Origin: Micromussa lordhowensis
Taxonomy: Eukaryota > Cnidaria > Anthozoa > Scleractinia > Lobophylliidae
DNA: 64,000 nt
Direction of reading: 5' to 3'
Assembly: GCA_964020085.1 (NCBI GenBank)
Contig: OZ026609.1
Location: 1,340,201 to 1,404,200 of the forward strand
In this document: positions 34,401-45,900 of the stretch, one piece after another
Numbering within the stretch: the first letter of the stretch is position 1
How the letters are laid out: every line of letters begins with the position of its first letter
Notes under the pieces: generated by a model
The model's input: only the letters and a program-made list of their open reading frames with translations
Told to the model about the DNA's origin: nothing
Database searches by the model: none
Made by a program: the position numbers and the translations under genes

Positions 34401-36020
34401 CCACATGAGAGTATTGCTCAATAGCTTTCATTTGAATGGTCACACACTAGGGTTACATCCACAGACTAAAAAGTTCCAACTACATGTACCTTGTACAGCA
34501 TAATGCAAAAGTACTGCTCAGTGGCTTTCATTTGAATGGCTACACTAACAGTGTACACACTGTCTCAGTTGCTCTTTAGACAACTGGGTAATTTTCCTGT
34601 TTTATCTCCTTCCTGTTCAGAGTCCATGTAAACACTCCTTCTGCCTGACATGCGCGGAAAAGGGGAAAGGCAAATGCCCCAGGTAATGTCTGTGGGGTTA
34701 TAGTGTACATTGTATTGCAAAGTCAAAGATATGTCTTCCACCCTAACAGTGTGCATGTATTTTTTATTCAGGACTGGGAAAAACTAGTCTCACTTTCAAT
34801 TCCTGGTTTACTACATTCAGAAATTAACCTGTCGCGTGTCATGGATCAAAACTCACTAACTCCCTAGGGAAACAACAGCTTGAATTTTCGACTCGCACCT
34901 GATCGGGTTGTGCACCTTGATTTGTGTGCCAACAAACGTCAAGCAAATAAAATTTTCGCAGTTTTTTGTATTTTTGAGTTGAGAGGTATAACAAAAGACT
35001 AAAATGTCTGGCCCCACGAAAAACAGTGAGTTTTGTTTTTGTCATTGATTGTTTCGGCAAAACAAAACTCACTGTTTCCCTTGGGGTCAGTCATTAAGTG
35101 CTTATTGACTCGTAGAGCAGAAAATGTTGCACTAGCTGTAGAGAAAACCTGTCAATGTCGAATCAACCCATGCCTCTTTTAACGTCATATATCGCTTCAG
35201 GTGCGGAGATGGTGTTCAGCGGATCGAGCGTGCACCGCTGGGCAGTGTGTACGTGTGCTCCGTTGGCGGAAGCCGCTATGGAATCTCGGGATGCCGTCGG
35301 AGTTATTTCTCCCAGCGAGACTTGCAGTCGCACATTAAGAGACGTCATCAGAGAGAGCAAGGGGGAGGGGAGAGTGATGGAGGGGAGGAGGCTGACAACG
35401 AGATACAACGCGCCATGTTTCCTCAAGCAGTACCCTTCTTTCCGGCCCCATTGCCCCACCGCGAGGTCCTTCCAGCAGTACCTCCACACCCTATTTTGCC
35501 GGGTGACAGGCCCTTTGGAAATGTCGCCGCTGTACCGGTGATGGATGGTCGCCATTTTCCTGGAGTACCCACGATACCTCGCGAAACGTTTTTCATGGAG
35601 GGTCCACGTCAACAGCATCCGGTGGTCAGTGGTTTTCCGACACAAGTTCCCGCACCAGCCCCTATACCACGTGTCCCTCAAGGCGCCTTTCCCCGTCCTG
35701 AACAAGGACCTTCTCCGAGGTTTGAAGAGATGAGAGTGTCAAGGCCAATGGCCCCTGCACCTATTGAAGAAGGCTTTGGACCAAGACCAGTAGGGCCCGG
35801 GTTTCCTGGGAGATTTCCCGGACCACCGCGGTCCGAGGCAGACTGGATTCCAGCCGAGCGCGGACCGCCTGTGCGAGGAGAAAGGGACTGGATGCCTCCT
35901 CCTGGGCGAGCTGAGAGGGACTGGATTCCACCACGAAGCGTGGGAAACATGGTCCCTCCTGGGGCACCTCCCCCGGGAAGACCCCCTCCTGGAGACCCTC
36001 ATTTTCGCCCCATGTTTTGA
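28476..36020 (+). CDS. CBLL1: E3 ubiquitin ligase Hakai (CBL-like protein 1)
   Basis: Exons: 28476-28485 (MED plus one base), 29825-29998, 31851-31945, 34022-34108, 34621-34682, 35201-36020. All junctions are GT/AG in phase, giving about 415 aa. The N-terminal exons encode a Lys/Ser-rich stretch. The RING finger is split over exons 4-6 and all eight ligands are visible: CEKC, PCKH, FCLTC and CPRC. It is followed by QRIE and then the HYB zinc motif ([19 protein letters not shown]). The last exon continues with a Pro/Gly/Arg-rich tail of about 190 residues. Hakai proteins dimerise through HYB, ubiquitinate phosphotyrosine targets such as E-cadherin, and sit in the nuclear m6A-writer accessory complex (WTAP, VIRMA, ZC3H13). 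The HYB first Cys pair is separated by 11 residues rather than the 5 I recall for human. AATAAA occurs at 36130-36135. The gene is convergent with the CENP-F-like gene. Confidence 0.95.
29025..29180. repeat. Degenerate GGTTAGCCTAC tandem motif
   Basis: About six loose repeats of CAGGTTAGCCTACTTTTCACTC spaced 20-28 bp apart, in intron 1 of the Hakai gene. Confidence 0.5.
29226..29420 (+). mobile_element. tRNA-derived SINE, family 3
   Basis: TGGTGTAGTGGTTCAGGTTATGAGACTC (box A region) and ACCCGGGTTCAATTTTGGCATGC (box B) form a tRNA-like head, followed by a body with no match to families 1 or 2 in this window. The 3' boundary is uncertain. It lies in Hakai intron 1, sense. Confidence 0.6.
30629..31609. 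mobile_element. TIR element flanked by ~65-bp direct repeats
   Basis: ACAGGGCTTCC (about 30699) and GGAAGCCCTGT (about 31541) are inverted ends of an 840-bp element rich in GCATAATTCG motifs. Outside both ends lies the same direct repeat, CCAAAGTACAxCATTATGTGG through CTAATCGTAACTTAAACCC and AAAGTCTTAC (30633-30692 and 31545-31611). An inner segment at 31262-31365 carries CAGTCGCCAAATTGGCGACC and CGCCATGGCGACCA, probably another insertion. It lies in Hakai intron 2. Confidence 0.6.
32365..32817 (+). pseudogene. Penelope-like element GIY-YIG endonuclease remnant
   Basis: An open frame of about 150 codons begins [20 protein letters not shown], continues VEHKTAV, and has HVHHFCHNM and [11 protein letters not shown] further on. 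The CPEC finger, VYYGQT...R...R..EHK and the downstream Arg match the GIY-YIG endonuclease at the C-terminus of Penelope-like retroelements. The N-terminal reverse transcriptase is absent, and the C-terminal half after residue ~75 looks frameshifted. It lies in intron 3 of the Hakai gene. Confidence 0.75.
33631..33804. mobile_element. Foldback MITE with ~60-bp arms
   Basis: The arms 33631-33689 and 33745-33804 are near-perfect inverted copies (GTTCGTxTAGTATGATCGTC, CGGGTGAGTGTAGTTCTGAG, AAGAACTGTTGTTGGTGAC) around a 55-bp loop. It lies in Hakai intron 3. Confidence 0.8.
34150..34570 (-). repeat. Satellite units (~106 bp) in Hakai intron 4
   Basis: About four tandem units containing TTGTACAGCATAATAAACAG, TAGCTTTCATTTGAATGGTC and ACACTAGGGTTTCATCCACAG. 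They are the inverted counterpart of the array at 62.9-63.8 kb. The last unit ends about 55 bp before exon 5, and the first is about 40 bp after exon 4, so satellite fills nearly the whole intron. Confidence 0.85.
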
Positions 36021-36129
36021 AACCTTAGTTCCTTTGCGAACGAAATTCTATCTGCAAGTGTAACCAGCCCTTAATTTGTTTTGTTTTCAAATACACGTTT
36101 CCGACATCTAATTTAGTGCACACCGAACT

Positions 36130-36135
36130 AATAAA
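36130..36135 (+). terminator. Candidate poly(A) signal, Hakai gene
   Basis: AATAAA lies 110 bp after the stop codon. A second AATAAA at 36626-36631 would overlap the end of the convergent CENP-F-like gene. Confidence 0.55.
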
Positions 36136-36659
36136 GTGTTAACTTTCCTGGAATAGACATTGGTTTGTAAAACGCAAAGACTACAGATCTCTCACACAGT
36201 ATATGACGTTCTTATCCAGTCTTTAGCAAAATAAAACAGCACTGATATTTTTAGCCTGAAAAGCGTTTTGATCAAAGAAATAGATTTGGTCGATCTCGCT
36301 GTTAAGAGCTTGGTCATAAACTCAGTTTCAAACATTGAAAGGAATTTTTAGTGGTTAATATGATGAATCAGTTTAGTTTTTAACTTCGGAGTGAAAAGGT
36401 TAAAGCCAGGTCTACACAAGCAATTTTTACGTCACAAATATATTTGATCGTGCAATTTTCCTCGTCTTCAAATATGAATTGTCACATAAAAATTGACCGT
36501 AGATCAGGCTTGATACCACTCTTTCAAGCAAGTCAACAGTAACACGTTACACTCTAGTTTAGCGCAGTGTTTGTCGTAAACTTGAATGTAAAGGGGTATT
36601 TCTTTCTTCCATTCAGAGGCGGGAATAAAGACACTGAGCCTAAGAACTGTTCATAACTT

Positions 36660-36665
36660 TATTTA
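36660..36665 (-). terminator. Candidate poly(A) signal, CENP-F-like gene
   Basis: AATAAA on the minus strand about 295 bp beyond the stop codon at 36958. The two convergent genes' nearest signals leave about 525 bp between ends, but use of the distal Hakai signal would give near-overlapping transcripts. Confidence 0.55.
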
Positions 36666-36957
36666 TACCAAATAATAATAAAAAATGAAATAAATACACA
36701 CTTCATTCTCTCTTACAGGCGTATAGAAATTAATATTTACATTATTTTCGGGAACACAAACGTCAGGCGTTATCATTAAATATATGTTTATCTCGTTCAA
36801 CAAAATTACTCAAAACAAGTTGTTTCGTGTGGAAGTTGCAGTAAAACGGGTTTTTGAAGAAAACCAGTTAATCCAGTACAACAGGTTTTAGCGCGAAAGA
36901 GTTTTACAACTGTAAATTACATAAAGTATTTCTTTTCCTAGTTAGTCAGTCTATGGC

Positions 36958-39900
36958 TTAGTTAAACTCTTGCTCGCTAAACACTTCAATGTCACGTGCT
37001 TTCTGCAGCTCATCGTCCATATTGGTCAGGCTGCTAAAAACTGAGTGGATATATCCTTGGCTTTTCTTAAGTCGTTCCGAGAGTTCTTTGAACTCCTTCT
37101 CCTTAATTTCCGCACGCTTTTCAGCCTCTTTGTAATCCAACCACAAGCCGTTATTTTCCTGTTCTAGTGAGTCCAGCTTGTTTTTCATGGCGCGCTCCTC
37201 GTCTTTGAACGCGGTCTGCAAATGTTTCAACTTTTGCGATTTCGCGACAAGTTCCAGTTCTTTCTCTTTGAGAATTGCGACCATTCTTCGGAGCTCCGAG
37301 TTGATCTCGTCTTTTTCCGATGAAAGTGCGTCGAGTCGGTTTCGTAACGAGATTTCGTGCTCCGAAGCCGTCTTCGTGGCTCGCTTCAGATCTTCGCTAA
37401 TTGCTTCATACTGCGACTCTTTTCGATTGAGCTCTCCGTTTAACAAATCCATTTTGGATTCGACAGAGTTCTTTTCGTGCTCAACTTCTGCTAGGGAGCC
37501 AATGAGGTGCTTGATGCTCTTTTGCACATCCGAGAGTTTTCTCTTTACTAAGTCCAGCTCTCCGATCGCGTATTTGCCATCAATGGCGTCTTTGACGTTC
37601 TCCGAGCCAAATTTCTGCCTTCTCTCTTCTGGTAACATAGCGGGCTGAACTTGTTGTTTTATAGTGTTTTCCAAGCTGATAAAATGCCCACTCATTTTCA
37701 ATTCCATCTCCTCTCTGTTTTGGTCAAGTAACTGTTTAATAACCTCCACCAACTCCTCGCCATCCATCCGGGTATTCATCTGCTGAGGCTCTTCCTCGTG
37801 ATAGTCCTCAATTTCATTCTGCGCGACAGCCCTTTCGATGGCTTGCCTGGACCTTTTTCTGACCTTTCTGAGAGCCATATGCGCTTTTTTGACCTCATGA
37901 AACTCCTCCGCTTTTTTCTCGGACCGTTTCTTATCTGTCTCAATCTGCTGAATAATGTCTTCCACGTCACCTTTGAACGCTTTATAAGCAGCCTCTCTCT
38001 CGTAGTTGTCCCACGACATCTCCGCTCTTATGCTTGACTCAAACGGAGAATCTTCATTACCTTCTGTTTCGCTTTCTTCTTCCTTCAATGGCCGCCCTAA
38101 CTCGTTCACCACCGACTCCAGAAGCGACTTCAAAACAGACATCCGCTTAGCGACTGTTTCGAACGCATGCGCATTGCTGATGACATCTTTGGCTCCATTC
38201 GAACAGCCCTGGAAATAAACCTGCAATTGCTGCAAGTCGCCCAGGCACTTCTGCGCGTGATCTTTCAGACCCTCGTGCTCTGTGAAGAATCGTTTCACCA
38301 TGATAAAAAAGTCCTCCTTTTCTTGCAGTTGTCCTCTTCTATTCTCGTCACTCTCCGATTGATTTCCTTTCTGTTCATTTTCCAGTTGTAGAACCATCTG
38401 CTGAACTCGGCTAGTGAATTCTTCACTGCTCCGCCGTTCTTTAGCAACCTTCTGCTTCAGGGCTTCCTTCTCGGCCGTTAAATCCCGTATACAGGCCTCA
38501 AGGTCCCTTATCTTTAGCTCATAGGACTTTTGTTGTTCGCGAAGCTTTCCCTTCAGTTGATCGCAATTGGAGCACTTCTTGGCAACCTGGGAAAGATATA
38601 AATACTGATCGTTTCAGTAAAATCGAGTTACTATCGATCATTACTATGGAACAAGGACTTTCAGTTTACACGATATATCACAAAAAGCAGACACGAAATC
38701 AATTCAAAACAGTTTGTGTTAGAGCGGCTTTCGTTTGGCTGTCGAAAGTAATCAGGCAATTACTTTGGTTTTGGTTTTACTACAGTTTAAGATTGGCTGA
38801 GCAGTCTAATTGGTAAGTAACTGGTGTGGCTTTGGTCTAACGACACTCAATTGAAAACTGGATACATCTGCAGGTACCGGAAAGCTTTGTATTTTGGGTC
38901 ACTTGGGATTAGTCTTTATTTGGAGTTGTTTTGTTTCCTGTCTTTTATTTCTTTTGTTTTACGTAAGCTTACGTACTCTGTGCTCCGGTACCTGCAGAAA
39001 GATCCTGAAAACTGCTCTATCAGGTGGAAAACTTCATTATCATGTTCGCACCACTAACTTTTCCCGCATCTGCCATCGCGTCACTCCACTACGCTATTTG
39101 CAGCCTTTGTGTTTGATTGCACGATCGGTTTTGCATCCACTAGGCTACATGATTGGCTTAATATACTCGCGCCACTTTTTCATCCAATCAGAAGTAAAAC
39201 CAAAACCAATCGTGACCCGCTCGCTCACGTTTTCCCGCCCTTTATGTCAGCTGAGTGTTATTACTTCGAGTTGTGATAGATTCACTGTATTGCCTGTGTC
39301 CTTTGTGATTGGCCAGAGTGAGTCTTTTTGTTTTGGTTTTTCAACACTCGATTAAAAACCGCTTAACTTCAAGTTTGATTGTAAGCTAGCGATAGCTCCT
39401 AGAAGAAACATTCTTCTACCAACCTTGGCTTGTGATATCTGGTCACCATCATCCTTCAACTCTCTCCTGCTCGGCTCTAGTCCGTCGCCTGCTTCCTTAT
39501 CCCACAGGTCCTGACCGATATCGATGTTTTGAAACTTCTTCCTGCAATCTTCTAACGCCTTCGAAACTCGACGATACGACCTCTCGGAGTTCGTAAACTT
39601 TTGTTCCGTACGCTCAAGTTCTTCGTTCAAGCAGCTGTTCTCCGAGGTAAGAATTTCAAATTTCTCTCCCAGAATCTCGAGTTGCTTTTTCTTCTCTTTA
39701 AAATCATCCTCGAGCTCTTGTATTCTGTGGTCTTTCTCCCTCAACTGCTTGTTCGTAGCGAGATAGGAGTCACTTGCAGCGCTGTTTTGCCGCCTCAGGT
39801 AGTCGAGTTCTTGGGTTAATTTGACGTTTTCCTCCTCCAGCGTTTCTATTCTGTCGCGTTTAGCTTTCACTTGGTTTAATCGTTGTGCCAAGTCTGTCTC

Positions 39901-42900
39901 CAAAGTTTTGATCTTGTTTTCGGAATCTTCGAGCGCTCTACTCAAGGCAACAAACTTCTCTTTGGTGTCTTCAGTATTGCGCTTTTCGCTTTGAATCTCC
40001 TCGTAGAGCTGTTTACTCTTTTCTTCCAACGTTTCCATTCTGCTGTACGTATTTCGTAGCTCTTCTTCAGTCCTATCTAGCTTCGCTTTCAGTCTAGCGA
40101 TCTCTTTTTCTCTAGTTTTCAGCGTTTGGGATGTCTTCTCGCACTCGACGTGAGATGCAGCTAACTTCTCCATAACCCTCTCTAACTCTTTCTCCTTTTC
40201 ACGAAGCATGGTTTTCAAATGATCAACCTGAGCCTTGAGTTCTTCGTTGTCACTCATCAGAGCATTGTTCTCTCTCTTTAAGATCTCTAAGAAGGCGCTG
40301 CTCACAGCGTCTGCAGTCGCTAAGTCAGCGGTATCTGTGATGGGCTTAGCCTCGTTTTCAACCATGGAGTCGCTCCTGGAGTGTGTGGTCAGTAACTCGT
40401 CTCGCTGTCGCAGCTGATCTCTCAGAGCTTCGTTTTCTTGGTAAAGGCTGTCAACTTTCTCTTTGGCGACTAAAGTAATTAAAAATTTGAGCAAAGAATT
40501 CAGATGATATCGCAATTTTTTTAACCTAGTACCCTGGGCTTCCCTACCTGGGGACGCATGACGTCAGATTTTTTAAATCAATGTTAACGTTAAGGTTAGC
40601 AGTTGGTGTGAGCAACATTTCCTCACCGGCGTAATCATGTTTTAACGCGCCATAAAGGGAGGAAATTAAACTTTTGTTACTTTTGTAATAAGATCTACCC
40701 CAAAGATTTTTACCTCCCGGAAATTCTGGCTACCAAAAAATCACTTTCCTAGTTCGCGTGGTCTTTATACAGCAATAAATAAAAAGCGACAGACTGATCC
40801 TTACGCTACGAGAAGACTCAGAATTGTTGGCTTTGTCTGGAGTTTGCTAGAGTTTTTCATGCGACGCTCACGCGTACGCCTTTAAGGCCCATTCAAAGTT
40901 TGCCGGAAGAATTTGAAAACTCAACAATCACCGGTCATTCTAGATTTGTGTTTGAGAAAAACTCGAGCAGGGAAATCACATGATCATCGTGACGCCGTCA
41001 TTTTCGAAAAGCTCCGTTTTCAGAATGTCTTTCGTCCACACGAAAACGAAAAGCCGGCGTTTTCAAATTCCTCCGGTTTGAAGAGTGTTTTCGAAAAGCT
41101 CCGTGTTCTTGACGGACTAGTGTGGACGATAGGCCTAGGTAAAGTCTGCATACGAGCCAAGTGGCTCATCAGGCCGGAGCTTATCAAGGTTTCAGTAGCA
41201 TGAAGCGACTAGGAATATTTCTACTCTCCCCTGGATGGGATGCCAGTCCATCGCAGGGTTACCCCCAGCATTAAATTCGCCGGTACTCATTTATACACCT
41301 GGGTGGAGAGAGGCACCGTGAGGAGTTAAGTGTCTTGCCTAAGAACACAACGCAATGTCCCAGGCCAGGGCTCGAACCCGGAGCGCTCGCTTAGGCCTAA
41401 CCGTATTTTCAAATTCCTCTTGCGTAATGTGGATGGGCCTACGTCATAACTGCAGACAAGCCACGCGTGAGGAAATTTACGTGCTAAGAAGAATGCAGAG
41501 GGGAACTTAACAACTGTTATCCGTATCCATGACAAGCATCTGTTTTTTAGATGCCTTAACTGTTGAATGGGTGCGCCGACAATGATTCGATTTATGTTGA
41601 TAACAAAGAAATGCAGTTTTGGATCACTCATTATGACCGACAAAAATGTGACCCATGTTTATAGCCGATACAATTTTGCCTGAGATCGTGTGTAGTTTCG
41701 ATGATCTTGGGCTAAAAAGATAATCAGGCCCAAGCAATTATGGTTAGCTAGGCGCGATAAAACAACCATACGACTTTCAATGAGTTATACAACTTGTTTG
41801 GCAGTCTTCAGAATTTTGCCGAAGAGGCAATTAGTCAAAATGATGAACTCTAACCTTACCGAAAACACTCTCGATACACATGTCGATACTACGTTCTCTC
41901 TGATAAATCAGTTTTTAATTTGTGTTTTTAGTTACTGTTGTTGTGTTTTTAGTTGCCTTGTTCTCAATTGAAATATTGATCTAGTGTTAACTCTGGCTGA
42001 GGGCAGATATTGGGTTATAATTTACGACACGTCCAAAGATGCCTATGTATACCATTAAAATAAGACATTTTTTGTAAATAGGGAACGGTGCCGTGAAATT
42101 CTAAGCGTAAAAAGATCCGATTAAGATGTTTAGTATTTACCCAGTCAGAGATGATTAGACGGCAGAAACAAACCTTCGCGAATTTTCTCCCAGACAAGTT
42201 CGCTGCCTTATTTGTTTATTCCAGGCGGATTAGCAAAGGAAATGACAGCTTTTCCAAAGGATTTAAAACTCCTTAAAACTCTTGAGTTCCATTAAACTAC
42301 TTCAGTTTAACTCGTTCGGTCTAGAAATATCGAATAAGTGGCCAGTTGCTAGCGAAACCGCAGATATTTTCTGGTTTGATTCCTTGAGCACGTTTTGGAA
42401 GATGATATTCAGCCACCCGGATGTACGGGGGATTTGCGGCTCCGCCGGGTTTTCCCTACCCCCGCGTGCGCCAGCCGCCAGGGATGGGCTACTATTCCGT
42501 CCACAACAGTGAAGATTGTGATGAATACTAACAAAAAACATATACTCGTGACCATAAATTGTTTTATACGGTCAATGCATCTTTCCCTTTTGCGAGGAAT
42601 GAAAACAATTGCTCTGAAATAGATGTTAAACTTTTAAGAAGAAAAATCGTATGTATAGAATCAATTTGTTGTAAACTATTCGGGAATTCTTGGCCATTGC
42701 CGTAAAATAAATTTTGAACTTTTAACAGGAAAAACGCATGTATAGCTAGAATCAATTTGTTGTGAACTATTCCGGAATTCTCGGCCAAAATCCTAGGGAA
42801 TGATTAAAAAATTAAGCATATATGCATCAATTAAACTTTTTTTTCTGTGGCCTCAATGGTAACATCGGAAATGAGCGAAATTTCCGTTGCGTAATCGCAG

Positions 42901-45900
42901 TCGTGGAGAAATTTGTTTGTTTTTCATATTCCTGTGCGTTAAGAATTAAAAAAATCATAGCCTGACACCCTTTCAGTCAGCACCAACACTCGCTACAGTT
43001 TTTTTATAATCAACGGAGGTCAAAGGTGACGTTTTAGATGACTTAAAGCAAAGCTAATTCAATTGTGTCAGTAAGTAGAAGCTAGGTATTTATTCACTAC
43101 GCGATTAGATAGTTTTAATTCTAAAATTAGAAGTCCTAATTTCAGGGACTCAAGTCAAGTGCATTCAGTACCTGCCGCGATAACCCAAGTTTTATCAGAA
43201 TAAGTGTTATCAGAATGAATCGATCTGAGTTGGATAAAATAGAGGCCACTTATGTTTAGCCTGATAAGCAACTTGCACTCGTTGGAGAACTCCCGGCTTC
43301 TTTACGAGGTACTTTAGAAAACAGCCAGATTTACACCTGTGTTTTATGGCAATAGTATCTGGACACTGAGAAATACAGTTACTTTGTCAAGCTAATTAAC
43401 AGAATTAAGCGGTTTAGTTCAACTTGCTACAAAAGAGGTTGCTAATCGTTTTGATGAGATTAGTTTCATTTGTTATCTACGAATTAATTCCCCGGCTAGA
43501 GTCAAATTCTCGTCTGCTGTATTGATTGCAAGGGACCACTGTTGTCATCATTGCAAATAAGAAATGCGACCAGATCAGTAAAGACTACATAGAATGTATA
43601 AGCTTAAAAAGTACTACACGAGCGGAGTAGAATTTGAAGTAGAATGCAAAATCGATAACGCTGGATTCTCCTTTTAAATTGGTAAAAATTTGTTATGTTT
43701 GGTCTTATCTGATAAGATGTAGCCGGGGTAGATGTTAAATTGTGTCAGCCTCGATAAAATTTTCGATGAGTCGCGAGCCACAAAATGTTCGACATTCCAT
43801 TCCGCGATAAATCTAATAAAATAAGCTAGTCATGATCAGTTTTCATTTGATCGGATTCTCCTAGATCAGTCTTCAACATGCATTCAACAATGCCAAGAAA
43901 AATAGGGACGATTTCAAAAGGATAAAAAGAATTCAACACTGGGATTAGAATTACTAAACAAAGAGAGAAAATGCTAGACACTTGCTATATCTAGACGACT
44001 AAAGCTCTTTACTGATGTCATGTATAGTCTTATCTCAACTAGTTTTAGAGGTTGAAACTTTAACCTAACATTCTTTAGACATTTTGTTTGATAAATCTGA
44101 GCGATAAACTAAAAAAGCCATAAAGATAGCTGAGGATCGTGTAATCAGAACACGATTAATGTTTCACAAGGCCACCATGCAGGATTTGCCTTTACATTAA
44201 ACATTAAACAATTCAACCAAATGGCTGTGCCATTCGCTAGAAACATTATATTACCAGATTATTTAAGTTTATTTAAACTAGAAGGGCACTTGAAAGTGTG
44301 AAATGAACTTGTGAAAAATATAAAAAGGGAAATTGAACCAAAAATGTACAGTAGAACTTCCTCCTAAATCACAGACACTGAGACATACAAGTCACTTGGT
44401 CAGAGAGAAACACATTTTTAGGGTCTGCTTTTATCATATGAACACTCCGCTCTACTCTACTCTACTCGGCGACATTACAAACAACCAGAACAATGGGTGC
44501 CGGGAAACTATGATTCACTATTTAATAACGGAGTCAGCCGTTGATCAAAGTATAAACAATTTTCTCGTTAAACAGCATTCAGAAAACGGTTTTGAAAAAA
44601 TTGATCAGAAAGTTCCGACGACATGCAAATGTGCATACCTAAGCTACCTTTCCGCACAGGTAACAAGGTATTTGAGTTCGCTAACAGGTTTTCTTTCCAA
44701 CAAGTACGATTCCCTAGCCGGCCTAGCTCTCTTTCAAGCTCATTGCCCTGATTCAAAACCATTTTAAACCGGAGCAAAACGCCTCCTGCGACTACACCGG
44801 CTATAGATCTTTGAAAGCGAGATTCTTTTCATCACATACAAAGTAACAAGACTTAGAAGTTACGAGAAGTATCTGATAGTACTTTTCACTTTTGTCTTCA
44901 CGCGGCACGATCTCTACGGGGTAGAACCCCACCTAAAATACGAGAAATATTGCGGCTTTCCACTCCTTGCCGCACCCGATGGGTTTAACCAAGAGAACAT
45001 GATCCGTATTCTCTTGCTTTGACCATAGCGATTCTAGCGCTGCGGTGTTCTGGTCCAAAACCGCCGCCTCTGCATGAAACAAAACGGCTGGAGACTGTCC
45101 AGCTGAGAAGTCTAGCTACGTGTGGAGAGCTGTTCTATTCCTGGGGAATATTTTAATCATAATCAATCAAATTGGAGTAATATGCCGGTATACTAAAACG
45201 CGTTGATCAGTGTTGAGACGTTTTCTGTTCTCTCACAACTAATCAAAACTTGCTTTTAGAATTTGTATGGATTTGAAATGCGATCGAAAAGATGGCAATT
45301 CTTTTCTTTCTAGCACTGTTACAAATTTGTAACCAGCACCTATAGTTATATTTTTGTTATCAACTTCTAGCGCTTCTGAAAACCAGTTAGACGATATCTC
45401 TCTGGATCAGTCCTGCATTGTAATGAAAGCAGCTCAGCGAAGTAGTCTGTTCGTAGCCTGCGAGCTTTGGCCAAAAGGGCGAAAACTCTCAACTATATAT
45501 CTTGAACAGAGTAAAATGCGATAGGAGCACACGAGAATCACCAAAAGCGCTTAGCCATGTTCGGCCCAAGCAATCTAGGGCAAACGTTTGAGTCGGCTTG
45601 TCAACTCTCCCTTGCTCGGCTGGTGTCAGTACGGGCATTACTAGCTGTAAATTTTCTCGGCCTGCTTTCCTCTCGTATCATGTACCGACAAAAACTCAAA
45701 CAAGCAGGTTATGAGAGAAAAAAGAACTAATAGCAAAATGTGTGGAATGTTATGATTCAAAATCTCTTCTCCCAACTGCTATATAAGAAATGGACTAATG
45801 ATAGTTAAGAGAATTTGCAGGTTTGATGTCCTGCTTTAGCTTAAAGATGATTTCCAGCCCTAATGTTTATAAACATTATAAGGTTCCCACTCGATGGAAT

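Noticed and set aside
35163..35705. 180-codon minus-strand ORF
   Set aside because: It lies opposite the last Hakai exon; GC-rich coding sequence leaves the other strand open. It has no domain signature.
35678..36002. Gly/Pro/Ser-rich minus-strand ORFs
   Set aside because: Antisense shadows of the Pro/Gly/Arg-rich Hakai tail.
37178..37648. 156-codon plus-strand Ser/Phe-rich ORF
   Set aside because: Antisense shadow of the Glu/Lys-rich coiled-coil exon of the CENP-F-like gene.
44333..44767. 144-codon plus-strand ORF
   Set aside because: It is within the CENP-F-like intron, with no domain signature and no phased splice sites around it.
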